A stretch of 64,000 nucleotides of DNA from Janthinobacterium saanense (GTDB lineage Bacteria; Pseudomonadota; Gammaproteobacteria; Burkholderiales; Burkholderiaceae_D), in NCBI RefSeq assembly GCF_014200675.1, contig NZ_JACHCI010000014.1:1-64000 (forward strand), read 5' to 3'. Every line of letters starts with the position of its first letter. Positions within the stretch are counted from its first letter, which is position 1. The notes beneath the pieces were generated by a model, which was not told the origin of the DNA, did no database searches, and was given only the letters and a program-made list of their open reading frames with translations. Both the position numbers and the translations under genes were made by a program. Shown piece by piece: positions 42,066 to 51,098 of the stretch.

Positions 42066-43355
42066 TCAGGCACCCGCGTATTGCAGCTTGCCGCCGCGCT
42101 GCAGGCCCGCATAGCGGCTGACGGACAAATCGTCGGCCAGGATGGCTGGCTTTTTCGACGAGATCAGGTCGGACAGCAATTGCGCCGAACCGCAGGACAT
42201 GGTCCAGCCCAGAGTGCCGTGACCCGTGTTCAGGAACAGATTGCGCAGCGGCGTGCGGCCGACGATAGGCGTGCCGTCCGGCGTCATCGGGCGCAAGCCG
42301 GTCCAGAAGGTGGCTTCGGCCGTGTTGCCGCCGCCAGGGAACAGGTCGTTGACGACCATTTCCAGGGTTTCGCGGCGGCGCGGGTTCAAACGCAGATTGT
42401 AGCCCGCGATCTCGGCCATGCCGCCCGCACGGATGCGGTCATCGAAACGGGTGACGGCGATCTTGTAGGTTTCGTCGAGGATGGTCGAGGTGGGCGCCTT
42501 GCTGCCGTCGACGATGGGCACGGTGATCGAATAACCTTTCAGCGGATACACGGGAATTTCCAGCAGCGGCTGCATGAAGCCGGTCGAATAGGAACCCAGG
42601 GCCACCACATAGGAATCGGCCTTGAGCACTTCCGCGCCGCACTGCACGCCGGCAATGGTATCGTTTTCCGTCAGCAAGGCGTCGATCGCCACGCCGTAGC
42701 GGAATGTCACGCCCAGTGCCACGGCCATTTCAGCCAATCGGGTGGTAAACAACTGGCAGTCGCCGGTTTCATCGTTGGGCAAACGCAGGCCGCCAAACAA
42801 TTTATCCTTGACCGCTTCCAGCGCCGGCTCGGCGCGCGACAATTCATCGCGCTGCAGCACTTCAAACGGCACGCCCGCGTCTTTCAGTACTTCGATATCC
42901 TTGGCGGCCTCGTTGTACTGTTTTTCAGTACGGAACAATTGCATGGTGCCTTGCTGGCGGCCTTCATAAGTAATGCCCGCTTCGGCGCGCAAGACTTTAA
43001 AGCAGTCGCGGCTGTACTCGGCCAGGCGCACCATGCGTTCCTTGTTGACGGCATACGCTTCCGGCGTGCAGTTCTGCAGCATTTGCCACATCCATTTCAG
43101 CTGCGCCATGCTGCCATCGAGCGAGATCGACAACGGCGCGTGGCGCTGCATCATCCATTTCACGGCCTTCAGGGGAATGCCGGGCGCAGCCCACGGCGAG
43201 GCGTAGCCGGGAGAAATCTGACCCGCATTGGCGAAGCTGGTTTCCAGCGCCGGACCGGGCTGGCGGTCGATGACGGTCACTTCATGTCCCGCCTTGGCCA
43301 GATAGTAGGCACTGGTGACGCCGATGACGCCGCTACCCAGAATCACGATACGCAT
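42066..43355 (-). CDS. dadA: D-amino acid dehydrogenase small subunit (DadA)
   Basis: A 429-residue FAD enzyme at the inner membrane oxidising D-alanine to pyruvate and ammonia. The dinucleotide motif is [20 protein letters not shown] at the N-terminus. The conserved [14 protein letters not shown] and the C-terminal [14 protein letters not shown] are typical of DadA. GAGGAAA precedes the ATG. It is the first gene of the dadA-dadX operon; the intergenic region to the divergent Lrp gene is AT-rich and likely carries Lrp sites. Confidence 0.94.
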   Translation of the reverse strand: MRIVILGSGVIGVTSAYYLAKAGHEVTVIDRQPGPALETSFANAGQISPGYASPWAAPGIPLKAVKWMMQRHAPLSISLDGSMAQLKWMWQMLQNCTPEAYAVNKERMVRLAEYSRDCFKVLRAEAGITYEGRQQGTMQLFRTEKQYNEAAKDIEVLKDAGVPFEVLQRDELSRAEPALEAVKDKLFGGLRLPNDETGDCQLFTTRLAEMAVALGVTFRYGVAIDALLTENDTIAGVQCGAEVLKADSYVVALGSYSTGFMQPLLEIPVYPLKGYSITVPIVDGSKAPTSTILDETYKIAVTRFDDRIRAGGMAEIAGYNLRLNPRRRETLEMVVNDLFPGGGNTAEATFWTGLRPMTPDGTPIVGRTPLRNLFLNTGHGTLGWTMSCGSAQLLSDLISSKKPAILADDLSVSRYAGLQRGGKLQYAGA

Positions 43356-43460
43356 AATTTCCTCAATTAAATTTAGGGCACATTGCCAAATTTACCGCTA
43401 TCATATTGGGAATGACCCAGTATTTGTTCACGTATAAATCGAGAAATTCAGCAATAAATC
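43356..43460. promoter_or_regulatory. Divergent promoter region dadA / lrp
   Basis: A 105-bp AT-rich gap in an otherwise GC-rich area, with several A/T-tracts (AATTAAATTTA, CCAAATTTACC, CGTATAAATCG). This is the expected setting for Lrp/AsnC multimers controlling both genes. I cannot single out one operator. Confidence 0.5.
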
Positions 43461-43961
43461 ATGAGAATTCTTAAAGAATCGGCGCGGGGACTCGATAAGC
43501 TGGATCGCCACATCCTGCGCATCCTGCAACAGGATGGCCGCGTGTCCATGAAAGAGCTCGGTGAACAGGTGGGATTGTCGATCACGCCCTGCATCGAAAG
43601 GGTCAAGCGCATGGAGCGCGACGGCGTCATCACCGGCTATCACGCCAAGGTCAACCCGGCTGCGCTGGGCGCCAAACTGCTGGTGTTTGTCGAAATTACC
43701 CTCAATCAAAAATCGGCGCTGGCCTTCGAGCAATTCCGCCGCGAAGTGCTGCAGATCCCCGAAGTGCAGGAATGCCATCTGGTCTCGGGCGACTTCGATT
43801 ACCTGATCAAGGCGCGCATCCACGAAATGGCCGAGTACCGCAAATTGCTGGGCGACATGCTGCTGCAACTGCCCGGCGCCGCGCAATCGAAAAGCTATGT
43901 GGTGATGGAAGAGATCAAGGAAACCCTGGCGCTGTCTACCGAGGTACTGCAAAACCGGTAA
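43461..43961 (+). CDS. lrp: Lrp/AsnC-family regulator of alanine catabolism
   Basis: A 166-residue protein with an N-terminal helix-turn-helix (LDKLDRHILRILQQDGRVSM, ELGEQVGLSITPCIERVKRM) and a C-terminal RAM (AsnC) ligand domain (VQECHLVSGDFDYLIKA). Divergent arrangement with dadA matches the known Lrp/DadR activation of D-alanine catabolism by alanine. No strong Shine-Dalgarno sequence precedes the ATG. It could be called dadR; I use lrp for family only. Confidence 0.9.
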   Translation: MRILKESARGLDKLDRHILRILQQDGRVSMKELGEQVGLSITPCIERVKRMERDGVITGYHAKVNPAALGAKLLVFVEITLNQKSALAFEQFRREVLQIPEVQECHLVSGDFDYLIKARIHEMAEYRKLLGDMLLQLPGAAQSKSYVVMEEIKETLALSTEVLQNR

Positions 43962-44107
43962 AAGTACCGGAATGCAGTACCAGTGGCATTGCTATTTGCA
44001 CCTTTGTATAATCATGTAGCCTGTTTGACGAAACGCCAGCACACTGCAGTCCTGACATCGCGCACCTCCCCGAGATTGGAAGCCGTGATGCACACAGGGA
44101 GCATGTT

Positions 44108-44455
44108 ATGAATACAATCATGAAACTGGCGTTTTGCTGCCTCGCGGGCCTGGCCGTCGCCATGTGCACTGCCAGCGAATACAAGGTCAACCGCGCCCCG
44201 GCCAATGGCGCCATTTATCAAAACATTACCGTCGGCAAAACCACCCGCGTCGACCTCGACGCCGCCCTGGGCAACGCCACCGTCGTCAGCTTCGACCCCG
44301 GCTATGAAGTCTGGGTTTATAAAAACCAGTTGCAATCGCCGTCCGTCAGCCGCTACCTCCCTCTGCTGGAACCGAAAGGCACGCGCGAAGTGGCCGTCAT
44401 GTTCGACCAGGCCGGGGTAGTTCGGAAATACCGGATACACGAGCCACGCCGATAG
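44108..44455 (+). CDS. BamE/SmpA-like small lipoprotein
   Basis: A 115-residue protein with a lipoprotein-type signal (GLAVAMC, Cys at about 20). Its short alpha/beta domain has the pattern of the SmpA/OmlA fold: TVGKTTRVDLDAALGNATVV, then a hydrophobic strand with YEVWVYKN and AVMFDQAGVVRKYRI. Such lipoproteins assist outer-membrane assembly or bind partners, but this is a paralogue and not the housekeeping BamE with certainty. GGGAG precedes the start. A good -10 (TATAAT at 44007-44012) lies 95 nt upstream. Confidence 0.7.
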   Translation: MNTIMKLAFCCLAGLAVAMCTASEYKVNRAPANGAIYQNITVGKTTRVDLDAALGNATVVSFDPGYEVWVYKNQLQSPSVSRYLPLLEPKGTREVAVMFDQAGVVRKYRIHEPRR

Positions 44456-44482
44456 CGCTTTACACAACACACAGTCACCCCG

Positions 44483-44520
44483 CTCAGCCTGATGGCATGC
44501 CATCGGGCTGAGTCCTTTTC
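44483..44520 (+). terminator. Terminator overlapping the 3' end of the DMT gene
   Basis: CTCAGCCTGATGG (44483-44495), CATG loop, CCATCGGGCTGAG (44500-44512) with one T-G mismatch, then TCCTTTT. It ends the BamE-like gene. On the other strand it lies within the last codons of the exporter gene. Confidence 0.65.
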
Positions 44521-45443
44521 AGCGCCGTCTTTTGCGATGGCCGGTGGGCCAGGGCGCAAGACACCACGCCCGCCACCAGCAAGCTCATCGCGGCGCACTC
44601 GGCAACCGTCGGCCAGCGCTGCTCCCAAATATAGCCATATAACAGGGCAAACAGGAATTCAAACACGATCATTTGCCCCATCATGGCCAGCGGCAAGACG
44701 CGGCTGGCATAATTCCACAAGCCATTGCCGACTACCGAGCACAAGATAGCCACGCCACTGACCACGCCGGCAAACACCAGCCATGCCGAGCTACTGCGCC
44801 CGGAAGTCGCCACGCCCAGCGCCGGTATCAGCAGCAATAGCGCGCCAGCGCCCGTGACCAGCCCCGTCAGCAAATTCCATTCCTGCGCCGACACACCGCG
44901 CAACTGGCCCAGCCATCGGCTATTGCTGACGGCATACACAGTCCACGACAGCAGCGCCGCGATTGCACACAGCAAGCCGATCACCGAGCCATGGCCCGGA
45001 TGCGAGAGCGGCTGCCAGCTGATGCACAGCAAGCCGCCAGCGCTCAGCAGCAGCGAAGGAAGCAAGCGCCGCAGTGGCACGGCGTGCTGGTCGCGGCTGC
45101 CGACCAGGGTGACCACCACCGGCAGCAAGCCGATCACCATCGACGTCAGCGCCACGCCGCCCGTTTGCACGGCGCTGGCCAGCAAGATGTAATACACGAT
45201 ATTGCCTGTCAGGCTGAGCCAGACCAGGGCGCGCCAATCCTGCCACGTCAGGGTACGCAGCAAGCGCATCCAGGCAGGCGCGATCAGGATGGCGGCAATC
45301 AGGCCATAGGCCAGGTAACGCCCGGCCGCCAGTTCCAAAGGGTGAAACGCGGGGATCAAGGCCGGGGCCAGGAATACCAGCCCCCACAGCGCACCGGCAA
45401 CGATGCCGGCGGCCATCCCCGAGCGGGTCTTGTTTACTTCCAT
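44484..45443 (-). CDS. DMT-superfamily (EamA) transporter
   Basis: A 319-residue inner-membrane protein with ten predicted helices arranged as two EamA repeats (first residues 10-145, second about 160-300). It probably exports an amino acid or other metabolite. I start at the ATG at 45443, with AGGAGA upstream; the in-frame extension is not coding-like. It lies directly downstream of an AraC regulator in the same direction, a likely regulator-exporter pair. Confidence 0.85.
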   Translation of the reverse strand: MEVNKTRSGMAAGIVAGALWGLVFLAPALIPAFHPLELAAGRYLAYGLIAAILIAPAWMRLLRTLTWQDWRALVWLSLTGNIVYYILLASAVQTGGVALTSMVIGLLPVVVTLVGSRDQHAVPLRRLLPSLLLSAGGLLCISWQPLSHPGHGSVIGLLCAIAALLSWTVYAVSNSRWLGQLRGVSAQEWNLLTGLVTGAGALLLLIPALGVATSGRSSSAWLVFAGVVSGVAILCSVVGNGLWNYASRVLPLAMMGQMIVFEFLFALLYGYIWEQRWPTVAECAAMSLLVAGVVSCALAHRPSQKTALKRTQPDGMPSG

Positions 45444-45503
45444 ACACAATCTCCTGAAAAGAAGACAGTGTGGAAGGAATAGCCGGGCAATTCTTGACAC
45501 GCT

Positions 45504-46268
45504 CTACTGCACTTTTGACCTGGCCTCGCGACGTAGACGGCGGTAGGCAGACGGCGTCACATCAATGCTGTCGCGCATGGCGCGCGTCAATGCGCTCTGC
45601 TCTGAAAAACCGGCAAGCAAGGCGATCTGGGCAATCGTGGCCTTGCTGGTCGTCAATAGTTCGCAGGCGCGGCTCAGGCGCTGCTGCAACAGCCAGGCAT
45701 GCGGCGTGGTCTGCAATTCCGAGCGGAACAAGGCGTGCAGGCGGCTCACGCTCAAACAGGCGCAGCGCGCCATGGTGTCCGTCGACCACGGCTGGCCCGG
45801 ATCGCTTTGCACGCGCACCAGCAGCGCGCTCAGGCGCGAGGTGGCTTGCGGCGCATCGAGCAGCAGCGTATCGAGCAGCAACGGCGTCCAGCCCTGGGCC
45901 AGGGCTGGCGTCAGCATCTGCTGCTGCGCCATCAAGCCCATGTATTCAATCAATTTTCGCGCCCCCTGGCCAAGCGCCATATACGGTTTATCCAGCAGAC
46001 GCTGCCAATTGCCAGATGTCACGCTCGCCTCATCCACGTCAAGGATGATGGAACTATTGGCCACCTGGCTATGCTGGGCATGCCAGGCGCCGGACGGTAT
46101 CACCACACCCTGCTGCGTATCGACCCGCCCTGTCCTGCCCTCTATCTCCAGCAGCAACTGCCCATGCATGGGCAACACCAGCTGCACATAATCATGCCGG
46201 TTCGGCGCGCGCAACTCCGCATAACTGCGCAGGCTGAGATCGATGAGAGTGGACGAGGTGCTGGACAT
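45504..46268 (-). CDS. AraC-family transcriptional regulator
   Basis: A 254-residue protein with an N-terminal cupin-like sensing domain (residues 15-95; YVQLVLPMHGQLLLEIEGRT) and C-terminal AraC helix-turn-helix pair (160-250; ATIAQIALLAGFSEQSALTR). It is located 60 nt upstream of the EamA exporter, which it probably controls. The N-terminus resembles regulators that sense small ligands through a cupin pocket, ligand unknown. Confidence 0.85.
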   Translation of the reverse strand: MSSTSSTLIDLSLRSYAELRAPNRHDYVQLVLPMHGQLLLEIEGRTGRVDTQQGVVIPSGAWHAQHSQVANSSIILDVDEASVTSGNWQRLLDKPYMALGQGARKLIEYMGLMAQQQMLTPALAQGWTPLLLDTLLLDAPQATSRLSALLVRVQSDPGQPWSTDTMARCACLSVSRLHALFRSELQTTPHAWLLQQRLSRACELLTTSKATIAQIALLAGFSEQSALTRAMRDSIDVTPSAYRRLRREARSKVQ

Positions 46269-46296
46269 GGCGTGGCCGTGTGGCGCGGGGAAGGGT

Positions 46297-47280
46297 TTAT
46301 TCTAGCAGTTCAGCCTGCTGCCGGAACAACTTGCGGTAGGCCGACGGTGAAGTCTGCAGGCTGGCCCGAAAATGCTGGCGCAGCGATAATGCCGTGCCGA
46401 AACCGGCTTCTTGCGCCACGACATCGATCGATGCCTCGCTTTTTTCCAGCATGCCTTGCGCATGGGTCAGGCGCTGGTTCAGCAGCCATTGTTTAAATGA
46501 TGTACCCGTGGCTTGGCGGAAATGCCGGGTGAAGTTGCGGCGGCTCATGGCGGCCCGCTCGGCCAGCGCATCGATGTTGTGGTCCATCCCCAGGTTGGCC
46601 GTGACGCAGGCCAGCACGTCGGCAAACCGGCCGTCACTGCCGGACACGGGCAGCGGCCACTCGATGAATTGCGCCTGCCCACCCTGGCGATGGGGCGCCA
46701 CCAGCAAGCGCCGCGCCACCCGGTTGGCCACCTCGGCGCCGGCCAGCTGGCGCAGCAGAAACAAGCAGCAATCGAGGCCCGCCGCCACGCCAGCCGAGGT
46801 CAGCACGCCGCCATCGTCGACATACAGCACTTCGCGGTCCACTTTGACTTTGGGATAGCGCACCGCCAGCGCGTCTGCCATATTCCAGTGCGTGGCGGCG
46901 ATCTTGCCATCCAGCAGCCCCGCCTGCGCGAGTGGAAATGCCCCCAGGCACAGGCCCACCATGCGCGCGCCGCGCACACTGGCAGCACGCAAGGCGTCGA
47001 GCAAGGACGGTGATGCATCGCGGCAATCGTCGTGCCAGGCCGGCATGATGATGATATCGGCGCCGTCCAGCCCCTCAAGGCCGAACTCGGGCGTGATGGC
47101 AAAGCCGGCTGCCGTGCCCAAGGGCACAGGATCGGCAGCGCAGACGCGCACCTGAAAGCGGGGCAGATCAGGTTCGTTCAACTGGGCGCCAAACACCAGG
47201 CAAGGCACGGACAGGTGAAACGGCGTCATGCCATCAAAGGCGATCACGGCCACGGTCAGGGGAGTGTGTATATTCAGCAT
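46297..47280 (-). CDS. GlxA-family regulator (DJ-1/PfpI domain plus AraC HTH)
   Basis: A 327-residue protein. Residues 10-180 form a class-I amidotransferase-like (DJ-1/PfpI) domain with the nucleophile-elbow-like MVGLCLGAFPLAQAG. Residues 220-315 form the AraC helix-turn-helix region (NIDALAERAAMSRRNFTRHF, ASIDVVAQEAGFGTALSLRQ). The DJ-1 domain in such regulators senses rather than catalyses. It is divergent from a cysteine hydrolase gene; regulators of this type often control the adjacent gene. A TGGCCTTCAGGCCA inverted repeat (47301-47314) lies between them. Confidence 0.9.
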   Translation of the reverse strand: MLNIHTPLTVAVIAFDGMTPFHLSVPCLVFGAQLNEPDLPRFQVRVCAADPVPLGTAAGFAITPEFGLEGLDGADIIIMPAWHDDCRDASPSLLDALRAASVRGARMVGLCLGAFPLAQAGLLDGKIAATHWNMADALAVRYPKVKVDREVLYVDDGGVLTSAGVAAGLDCCLFLLRQLAGAEVANRVARRLLVAPHRQGGQAQFIEWPLPVSGSDGRFADVLACVTANLGMDHNIDALAERAAMSRRNFTRHFRQATGTSFKQWLLNQRLTHAQGMLEKSEASIDVVAQEAGFGTALSLRQHFRASLQTSPSAYRKLFRQQAELLE

Positions 47281-47300
47281 GGCCCGATTCTATCTCATAA

Positions 47301-47314
47301 TGGCCTTCAGGCCA
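47301..47314. promoter_or_regulatory. Small palindrome between glxA-type regulator and cysteine hydrolase
   Basis: TGGCCT-TC-AGGCCA is a perfect 6+2+6 inverted repeat in the 107-bp divergent promoter region. It is a candidate operator for the GlxA-type regulator, or a chance GC-rich palindrome. Confidence 0.3.
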
Positions 47315-47387
47315 CTCGCCGGCGACAGCGCGCCGTCCCACAATGTGGCTATCAACTTTTAAACCGGACTTTTCAAGGAGAACTCCC

Positions 47388-48020
47388 ATGTCCCCAGCCC
47401 CAGCTCCACGCCGCGCCCTGCTCGTCATCGATGTGCAAAATGAATACTTTACGGGCAATATGCCCATCGAATACCCGTCCGTGGATATTTCCCTGCCAAA
47501 TATCAGCAAGGCCATGAACGCAGCGCGCGCCGCCGGCGTGCCCGTGATCGTGGTCCAGCACGACGCGCCATCCGACTCGCCGGTGTTTGCCAAGGGCAGC
47601 GACAACTGGCAGTTGCACCCGGCCGTGGCCAGCTTTGCCGCCGACCACCACATCAACAAAAGCATGAGCAGCGCCTTTGCCGGCACCGACCTGGCGGCCT
47701 GGCTGGCCCAGCACAATATCGACACCTTGAGCATCGTCGGCTACATGACGCATAACTGCAACGCAGCCGCCATCTTTCACGCGGTCCACAACGGTTTGCA
47801 CGTGGAAACACTCAGCGACGCGACCGGCTCGCTGCCCTACGCCAATGCGGCCGGCCAGGCCAGCGCCGAAGAAATCCACCGCGTCTTCAGCACGGTCTTC
47901 CATTCCAACTTCGCGCCCGTGGTCAGCACGCAAGAATGGATCGCGGCCGTGCAGCAAGGCAATCCTTTGGAGAGGGACAATATTTACCTGTCGAACCAGC
48001 GCGCCCGGACCGCAGCTTGA
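47388..48020 (+). CDS. Cysteine hydrolase (isochorismatase family)
   Basis: A 210-residue cytosolic hydrolase with the family's triad: D15 (VIDVQNEYF), K91 (INKSMSSAF) and C124 (YMTHNCNAA). Relatives hydrolyse isochorismate, nicotinamide, ureidoacrylate or carbamoylated amines; which one is not clear. I start at the ATG at 47388 with AAGGAG upstream. It is probably controlled by the divergent GlxA-type regulator. Confidence 0.87.
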   Translation: MSPAPAPRRALLVIDVQNEYFTGNMPIEYPSVDISLPNISKAMNAARAAGVPVIVVQHDAPSDSPVFAKGSDNWQLHPAVASFAADHHINKSMSSAFAGTDLAAWLAQHNIDTLSIVGYMTHNCNAAAIFHAVHNGLHVETLSDATGSLPYANAAGQASAEEIHRVFSTVFHSNFAPVVSTQEWIAAVQQGNPLERDNIYLSNQRARTAA

Positions 48021-48023
48021 GTT

Positions 48024-48509
48024 TTAAAAGCGCCGGTGCCCGTCATCGGGCTCGCAGCGGCCGCTGAACTTGATCATGCCGTCGACCGTGATCACGCCGC
48101 TGCGGCGGTTGATCACGAGGGTGGGCCGGTTCAGGCTATTGAGCTGGAAGCGGCCGCGTATTTCATCGTGGCCGACAATCAGATCCATCACATCCCACCA
48201 GCCATTATTGCTGTCCGAGTGGATCGGCGGCACCAGTTGCTTCGGCAAGTGGATCTGGGCGGCACTACCGTGCACCGAGACATTGACGGCCGTATCGAAA
48301 TTGCTCTTGCCCGTTTCAATCGCCGATTTCTGCACGTATTGGTGCTTGTCATTGTCCCATTCCATGCCGGAACGGTTCTGCACGATGGTTTTTTCCGCTT
48401 CGCCGTAACACACCAGCTGGATATCATCGCCGCGCTCGGCGCGCTCATATTGTCCATCCGCTTGCGCGGCCAGGGCCATGGCGATCAAAAGAGTGGAAAC
48501 GGCTGTCAT
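48024..48509 (-). CDS. Secreted protein of unknown function
   Basis: A 161-residue protein with a signal peptide (STLLIAMALAAQADG, cut near residue 16) and a beta-rich mature part. Notable segments are RGDDIQLVCYGEAEKT, VNVSVHGSAAQIHLPKQLV and GVITVDGMIKFSGRCEP. Two Cys (near 34 and 152) could form a disulphide joining the ends. AGGAGG precedes the ATG. It is convergent with the cysteine hydrolase. I do not recognise the family. Confidence 0.7.
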   Translation of the reverse strand: MTAVSTLLIAMALAAQADGQYERAERGDDIQLVCYGEAEKTIVQNRSGMEWDNDKHQYVQKSAIETGKSNFDTAVNVSVHGSAAQIHLPKQLVPPIHSDSNNGWWDVMDLIVGHDEIRGRFQLNSLNRPTLVINRRSGVITVDGMIKFSGRCEPDDGHRRF

Positions 48510-48870
48510 CGGGAGCCTCCTGGTGAGTCTGTCACGACAAATTATCAGATAATTAATCCTAACATAGAAAAAGCCATGGCACTGTCAAGTGTGGAACTCT
48601 CCCGGCGTTGCCTTCAATACTGTTCGACCGGTCTGATCAGTCAGACCTCAGCCTTGCAGGAAGATTCCCCATTTATTGCGGACAGGGCCATTCTGAATGG
48701 TTCCCTGGTATCGCGCGCCATCGTCATTCAGGGCTACACAACATGATGCAAGGCCCGAAGCTTCTGTCCAGAAGCACCTTTATTGAGCGGTATTGGTGTC
48801 ACAGTGTGTTATCTGGATAAAAAAATGATTGCGGTATCATATTAATTCCACAATGAACCAGGGACACGAC
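48510..48870. other. AT-richer intergenic region before the Mrr-like gene
   Basis: About 360 bp with lower GC than the surroundings. It contains a stem GGTCTGA-TCAG-TCAGACC (48630-48647) and A/T-rich stretches. A 70-codon ORF (48608-48820) has no ribosome site and unusual composition, so I do not call it. The region may be part of the same imported segment as the following gene. Confidence 0.5.
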
Positions 48871-50484
48871 ATGGGGCGCCGCTCAGGATTTGAAGGATTC
48901 ATCCGCGCTACAGGCAGAGCCATCGCAGCTGCGGAGAGGGAAAGGAAGCGACAAGAGCGAGGCGCCGCAACGATGCAGCGCGTTTATGAGCGCAAGCAGC
49001 GGATGGCCGCTGCGCAATCCCTGCGTGATATAAAGGCTTCAGAAAAACAGGCAAAGATCGACTATCTGGAATTAAGGCAGCAAGAGGTCGCAGACCTGAA
49101 CGATGAAATTGAGGATTGCCTGGCTAGTTTGCGTGGCGTGCTGGCTCACACTCTTGCTGTTGATGATACGATTAATTTTGATCGTCTTCGGCCAACGGAA
49201 AAATTCGCCCCTTTTGAAATATCGCCCCGCTTGCGCAGTAGCTCAAGTCCAGAGCGGGTTCTGCACCAACCTCCTCCCGCGTGGTCAACATTCATACCTC
49301 ATGTAGCCAGGCGTCATGAATTGCAGGAAAAAACCGCAACAGAAAATTATAACAAGCAGTTGTTAGCATTCAACATACAGGAGATCGCAAAGAATTTCTT
49401 CAGGGAGCAGGAGCGCCATGAATATGACGCGCGAAAAGCAGCTTTTTATGCGGCCCAATCAGAGCGGAATAGCGAGATCGATCAATTCAAGGCGGATTAT
49501 TTCTCACACGACCGCGATGCCCTGGTCACTTACTGTGAAATGGTGCTATCCAGGTCAGAGTATCCCGTCAACGATTTCCCTCAACAATTTCGTCTGGCCT
49601 TCGACCCGCAAAACGGTACATTGGCTGTTGAGTACGACTTGCCATTGATTTCGATAGTCCCTGCCACCATCGAATTTCGCCACATAAAAAGCAAAGACAG
49701 TATCGAACCCAAAGTGCGTAAGCCCGCAGATATCCAGGGCATTTACCGGCAACTGATCGCGGAAATTGCCTTGCGCACCATGCACGAGCTCTTCGAAGCC
49801 GATCAGGCATTGGCGATCCAGGTGCTCTCATTTACCGGCATCATTGATACGCATGATCCGGCGACAGGCCACGATACCCGCGTGCCTGTCATTTCGGTGC
49901 GTGCAGCACGCGATACTTTTATAATGATTAATTTGCACCGCGCCGATCCTGTCGCATGCTTGCGTACCCTGGGTGCACATATTTCTGCCCGTCCCGCTGA
50001 ACTGCTCGCAGTCAAACCGGTCATCGAATTTAATATGGTCGATAAGCGATTTGTTTTGCAGGGCGATGCATTGAATGAGTTGGAAAACCGGGCAAATTTA
50101 CTTGAACTCACTCCAACACAGTTTGAGGTTCTGGTTGCAAATTTATTTGGGAAAATGGGACTGGAGACCAAGCTCACTTGCAGCTCACGGGACGGTGGGG
50201 TGGACGCCGTGGCATTTGATATCCGGCCTGTCCTCGGTGGAAAAGTTGTTATTCAGGCCAAACGATATAAAGATACCGTAGGTGTGAGTGCAGTGCGAGA
50301 TCTATACGGGACCATGTTAAATGAAGGAGCAAACAAGGGCATCCTGGTCACAACCAGCAAATATGGCCCCGACGCCTATACTTTCTCGGCCGATAAGCCG
50401 ATCGAACTGATAGACGGCTCAGCTTTACTATACCTGCTGCGAGAGCACGCTGATGTGCATGCCAGGATTGTTCCGGTCAGCTAG
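48871..50484 (+). CDS. Solitary Mrr-like restriction endonuclease domain protein with coiled-coil N-terminus
   Basis: About 537 residues. The N-terminal 90 residues are highly charged and helical (AAAERERKRQERGA, YLELRQQEVADLNDEIEDCL), suggesting a coiled coil. A central region of unknown fold follows. Residues 413-525 form an Mrr-type PD-(D/E)xK nuclease domain: E419 (LTPTQFEVLVANLF), D445 (DGGVDAVAFD) and Q462-A-K464 (KVVIQAKRYKD), so the catalytic core is intact. Codon use and GC are lower than the neighbours, pointing to acquisition. No methyltransferase or helicase partner is adjacent. The start at 48871 (AGGGA upstream) is uncertain; 48853 is possible. Confidence 0.75.
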   Translation: MGRRSGFEGFIRATGRAIAAAERERKRQERGAATMQRVYERKQRMAAAQSLRDIKASEKQAKIDYLELRQQEVADLNDEIEDCLASLRGVLAHTLAVDDTINFDRLRPTEKFAPFEISPRLRSSSSPERVLHQPPPAWSTFIPHVARRHELQEKTATENYNKQLLAFNIQEIAKNFFREQERHEYDARKAAFYAAQSERNSEIDQFKADYFSHDRDALVTYCEMVLSRSEYPVNDFPQQFRLAFDPQNGTLAVEYDLPLISIVPATIEFRHIKSKDSIEPKVRKPADIQGIYRQLIAEIALRTMHELFEADQALAIQVLSFTGIIDTHDPATGHDTRVPVISVRAARDTFIMINLHRADPVACLRTLGAHISARPAELLAVKPVIEFNMVDKRFVLQGDALNELENRANLLELTPTQFEVLVANLFGKMGLETKLTCSSRDGGVDAVAFDIRPVLGGKVVIQAKRYKDTVGVSAVRDLYGTMLNEGANKGILVTTSKYGPDAYTFSADKPIELIDGSALLYLLREHADVHARIVPVS

Positions 50485-50537
50485 TTCATACAGAAAAGCA
50501 CAGGTATGATGTTGCCATTCCCTGTACCCGATCAAAG

Positions 50538-51098
50538 ATGCACAAACTCATACTGCTGACCTTGGCCGCTGCCGGCACCTTTCTGCTGGCCACCGGCGCC
50601 CTCGTTGCCACGGGCCTGCACGACCAGCTGGCGCAAGCCGACATGATCGTCGTGCCCGGCAACACCATCGCGCCCGATGGCCGGCCCAGCCCTCGCCTGC
50701 AGGCGCGGCTCGATGTGGCCTTGAAGCAATTCCGGGAACGGCGCTCGCCGCGCCTGTTTGTCAGCGGCGGCACCGGCAAGGAAGGTTTTGACGAGGCAGC
50801 CTCGATGGCCAGTTACCTGCGCAAGCAGGGCGTGCCGGATAGCGCCATCATCGAGGATAATCAAGGCTGGACCACGGAGGCGACTGCCCGCAACGCGGCA
50901 ACGTACTTGCGCAGCCATGGCTTGCAGACGGCCATGGTGGCGACCCAGTATTTCCATGTGCCACGCTTCAGGCTGGCGCTGGAACGGGCCGGCATCGCCG
51001 TCAGCGGCAATGTGCATGCGCCCTACTTCGAGCTGCGCGACCTGTATTCGGTTCCGCGCGAAACGGTGGCGTACGCCGTGTATTACACGAAGCCTTAA
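50538..51098 (+). CDS. YdcF-family (DUF218) membrane-anchored protein
   Basis: A 186-residue protein with an N-terminal membrane anchor (residues 3-24) and a DUF218 domain. The family pattern is visible as [46 protein letters not shown] and [16 protein letters not shown]. Members have been linked to envelope or polysaccharide metabolism and S-adenosylmethionine binding; the role is unsettled. It overlaps the convergent glpK by 4 nt at the 3' end. Confidence 0.85.
   Translation: MHKLILLTLAAAGTFLLATGALVATGLHDQLAQADMIVVPGNTIAPDGRPSPRLQARLDVALKQFRERRSPRLFVSGGTGKEGFDEAASMASYLRKQGVPDSAIIEDNQGWTTEATARNAATYLRSHGLQTAMVATQYFHVPRFRLALERAGIAVSGNVHAPYFELRDLYSVPRETVAYAVYYTKP

Noticed and set aside
48608-48820. 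70-codon frame upstream of the Mrr-like gene
   Set aside because: No ribosome site and unusual composition; could be decayed sequence but cannot be supported as a gene.
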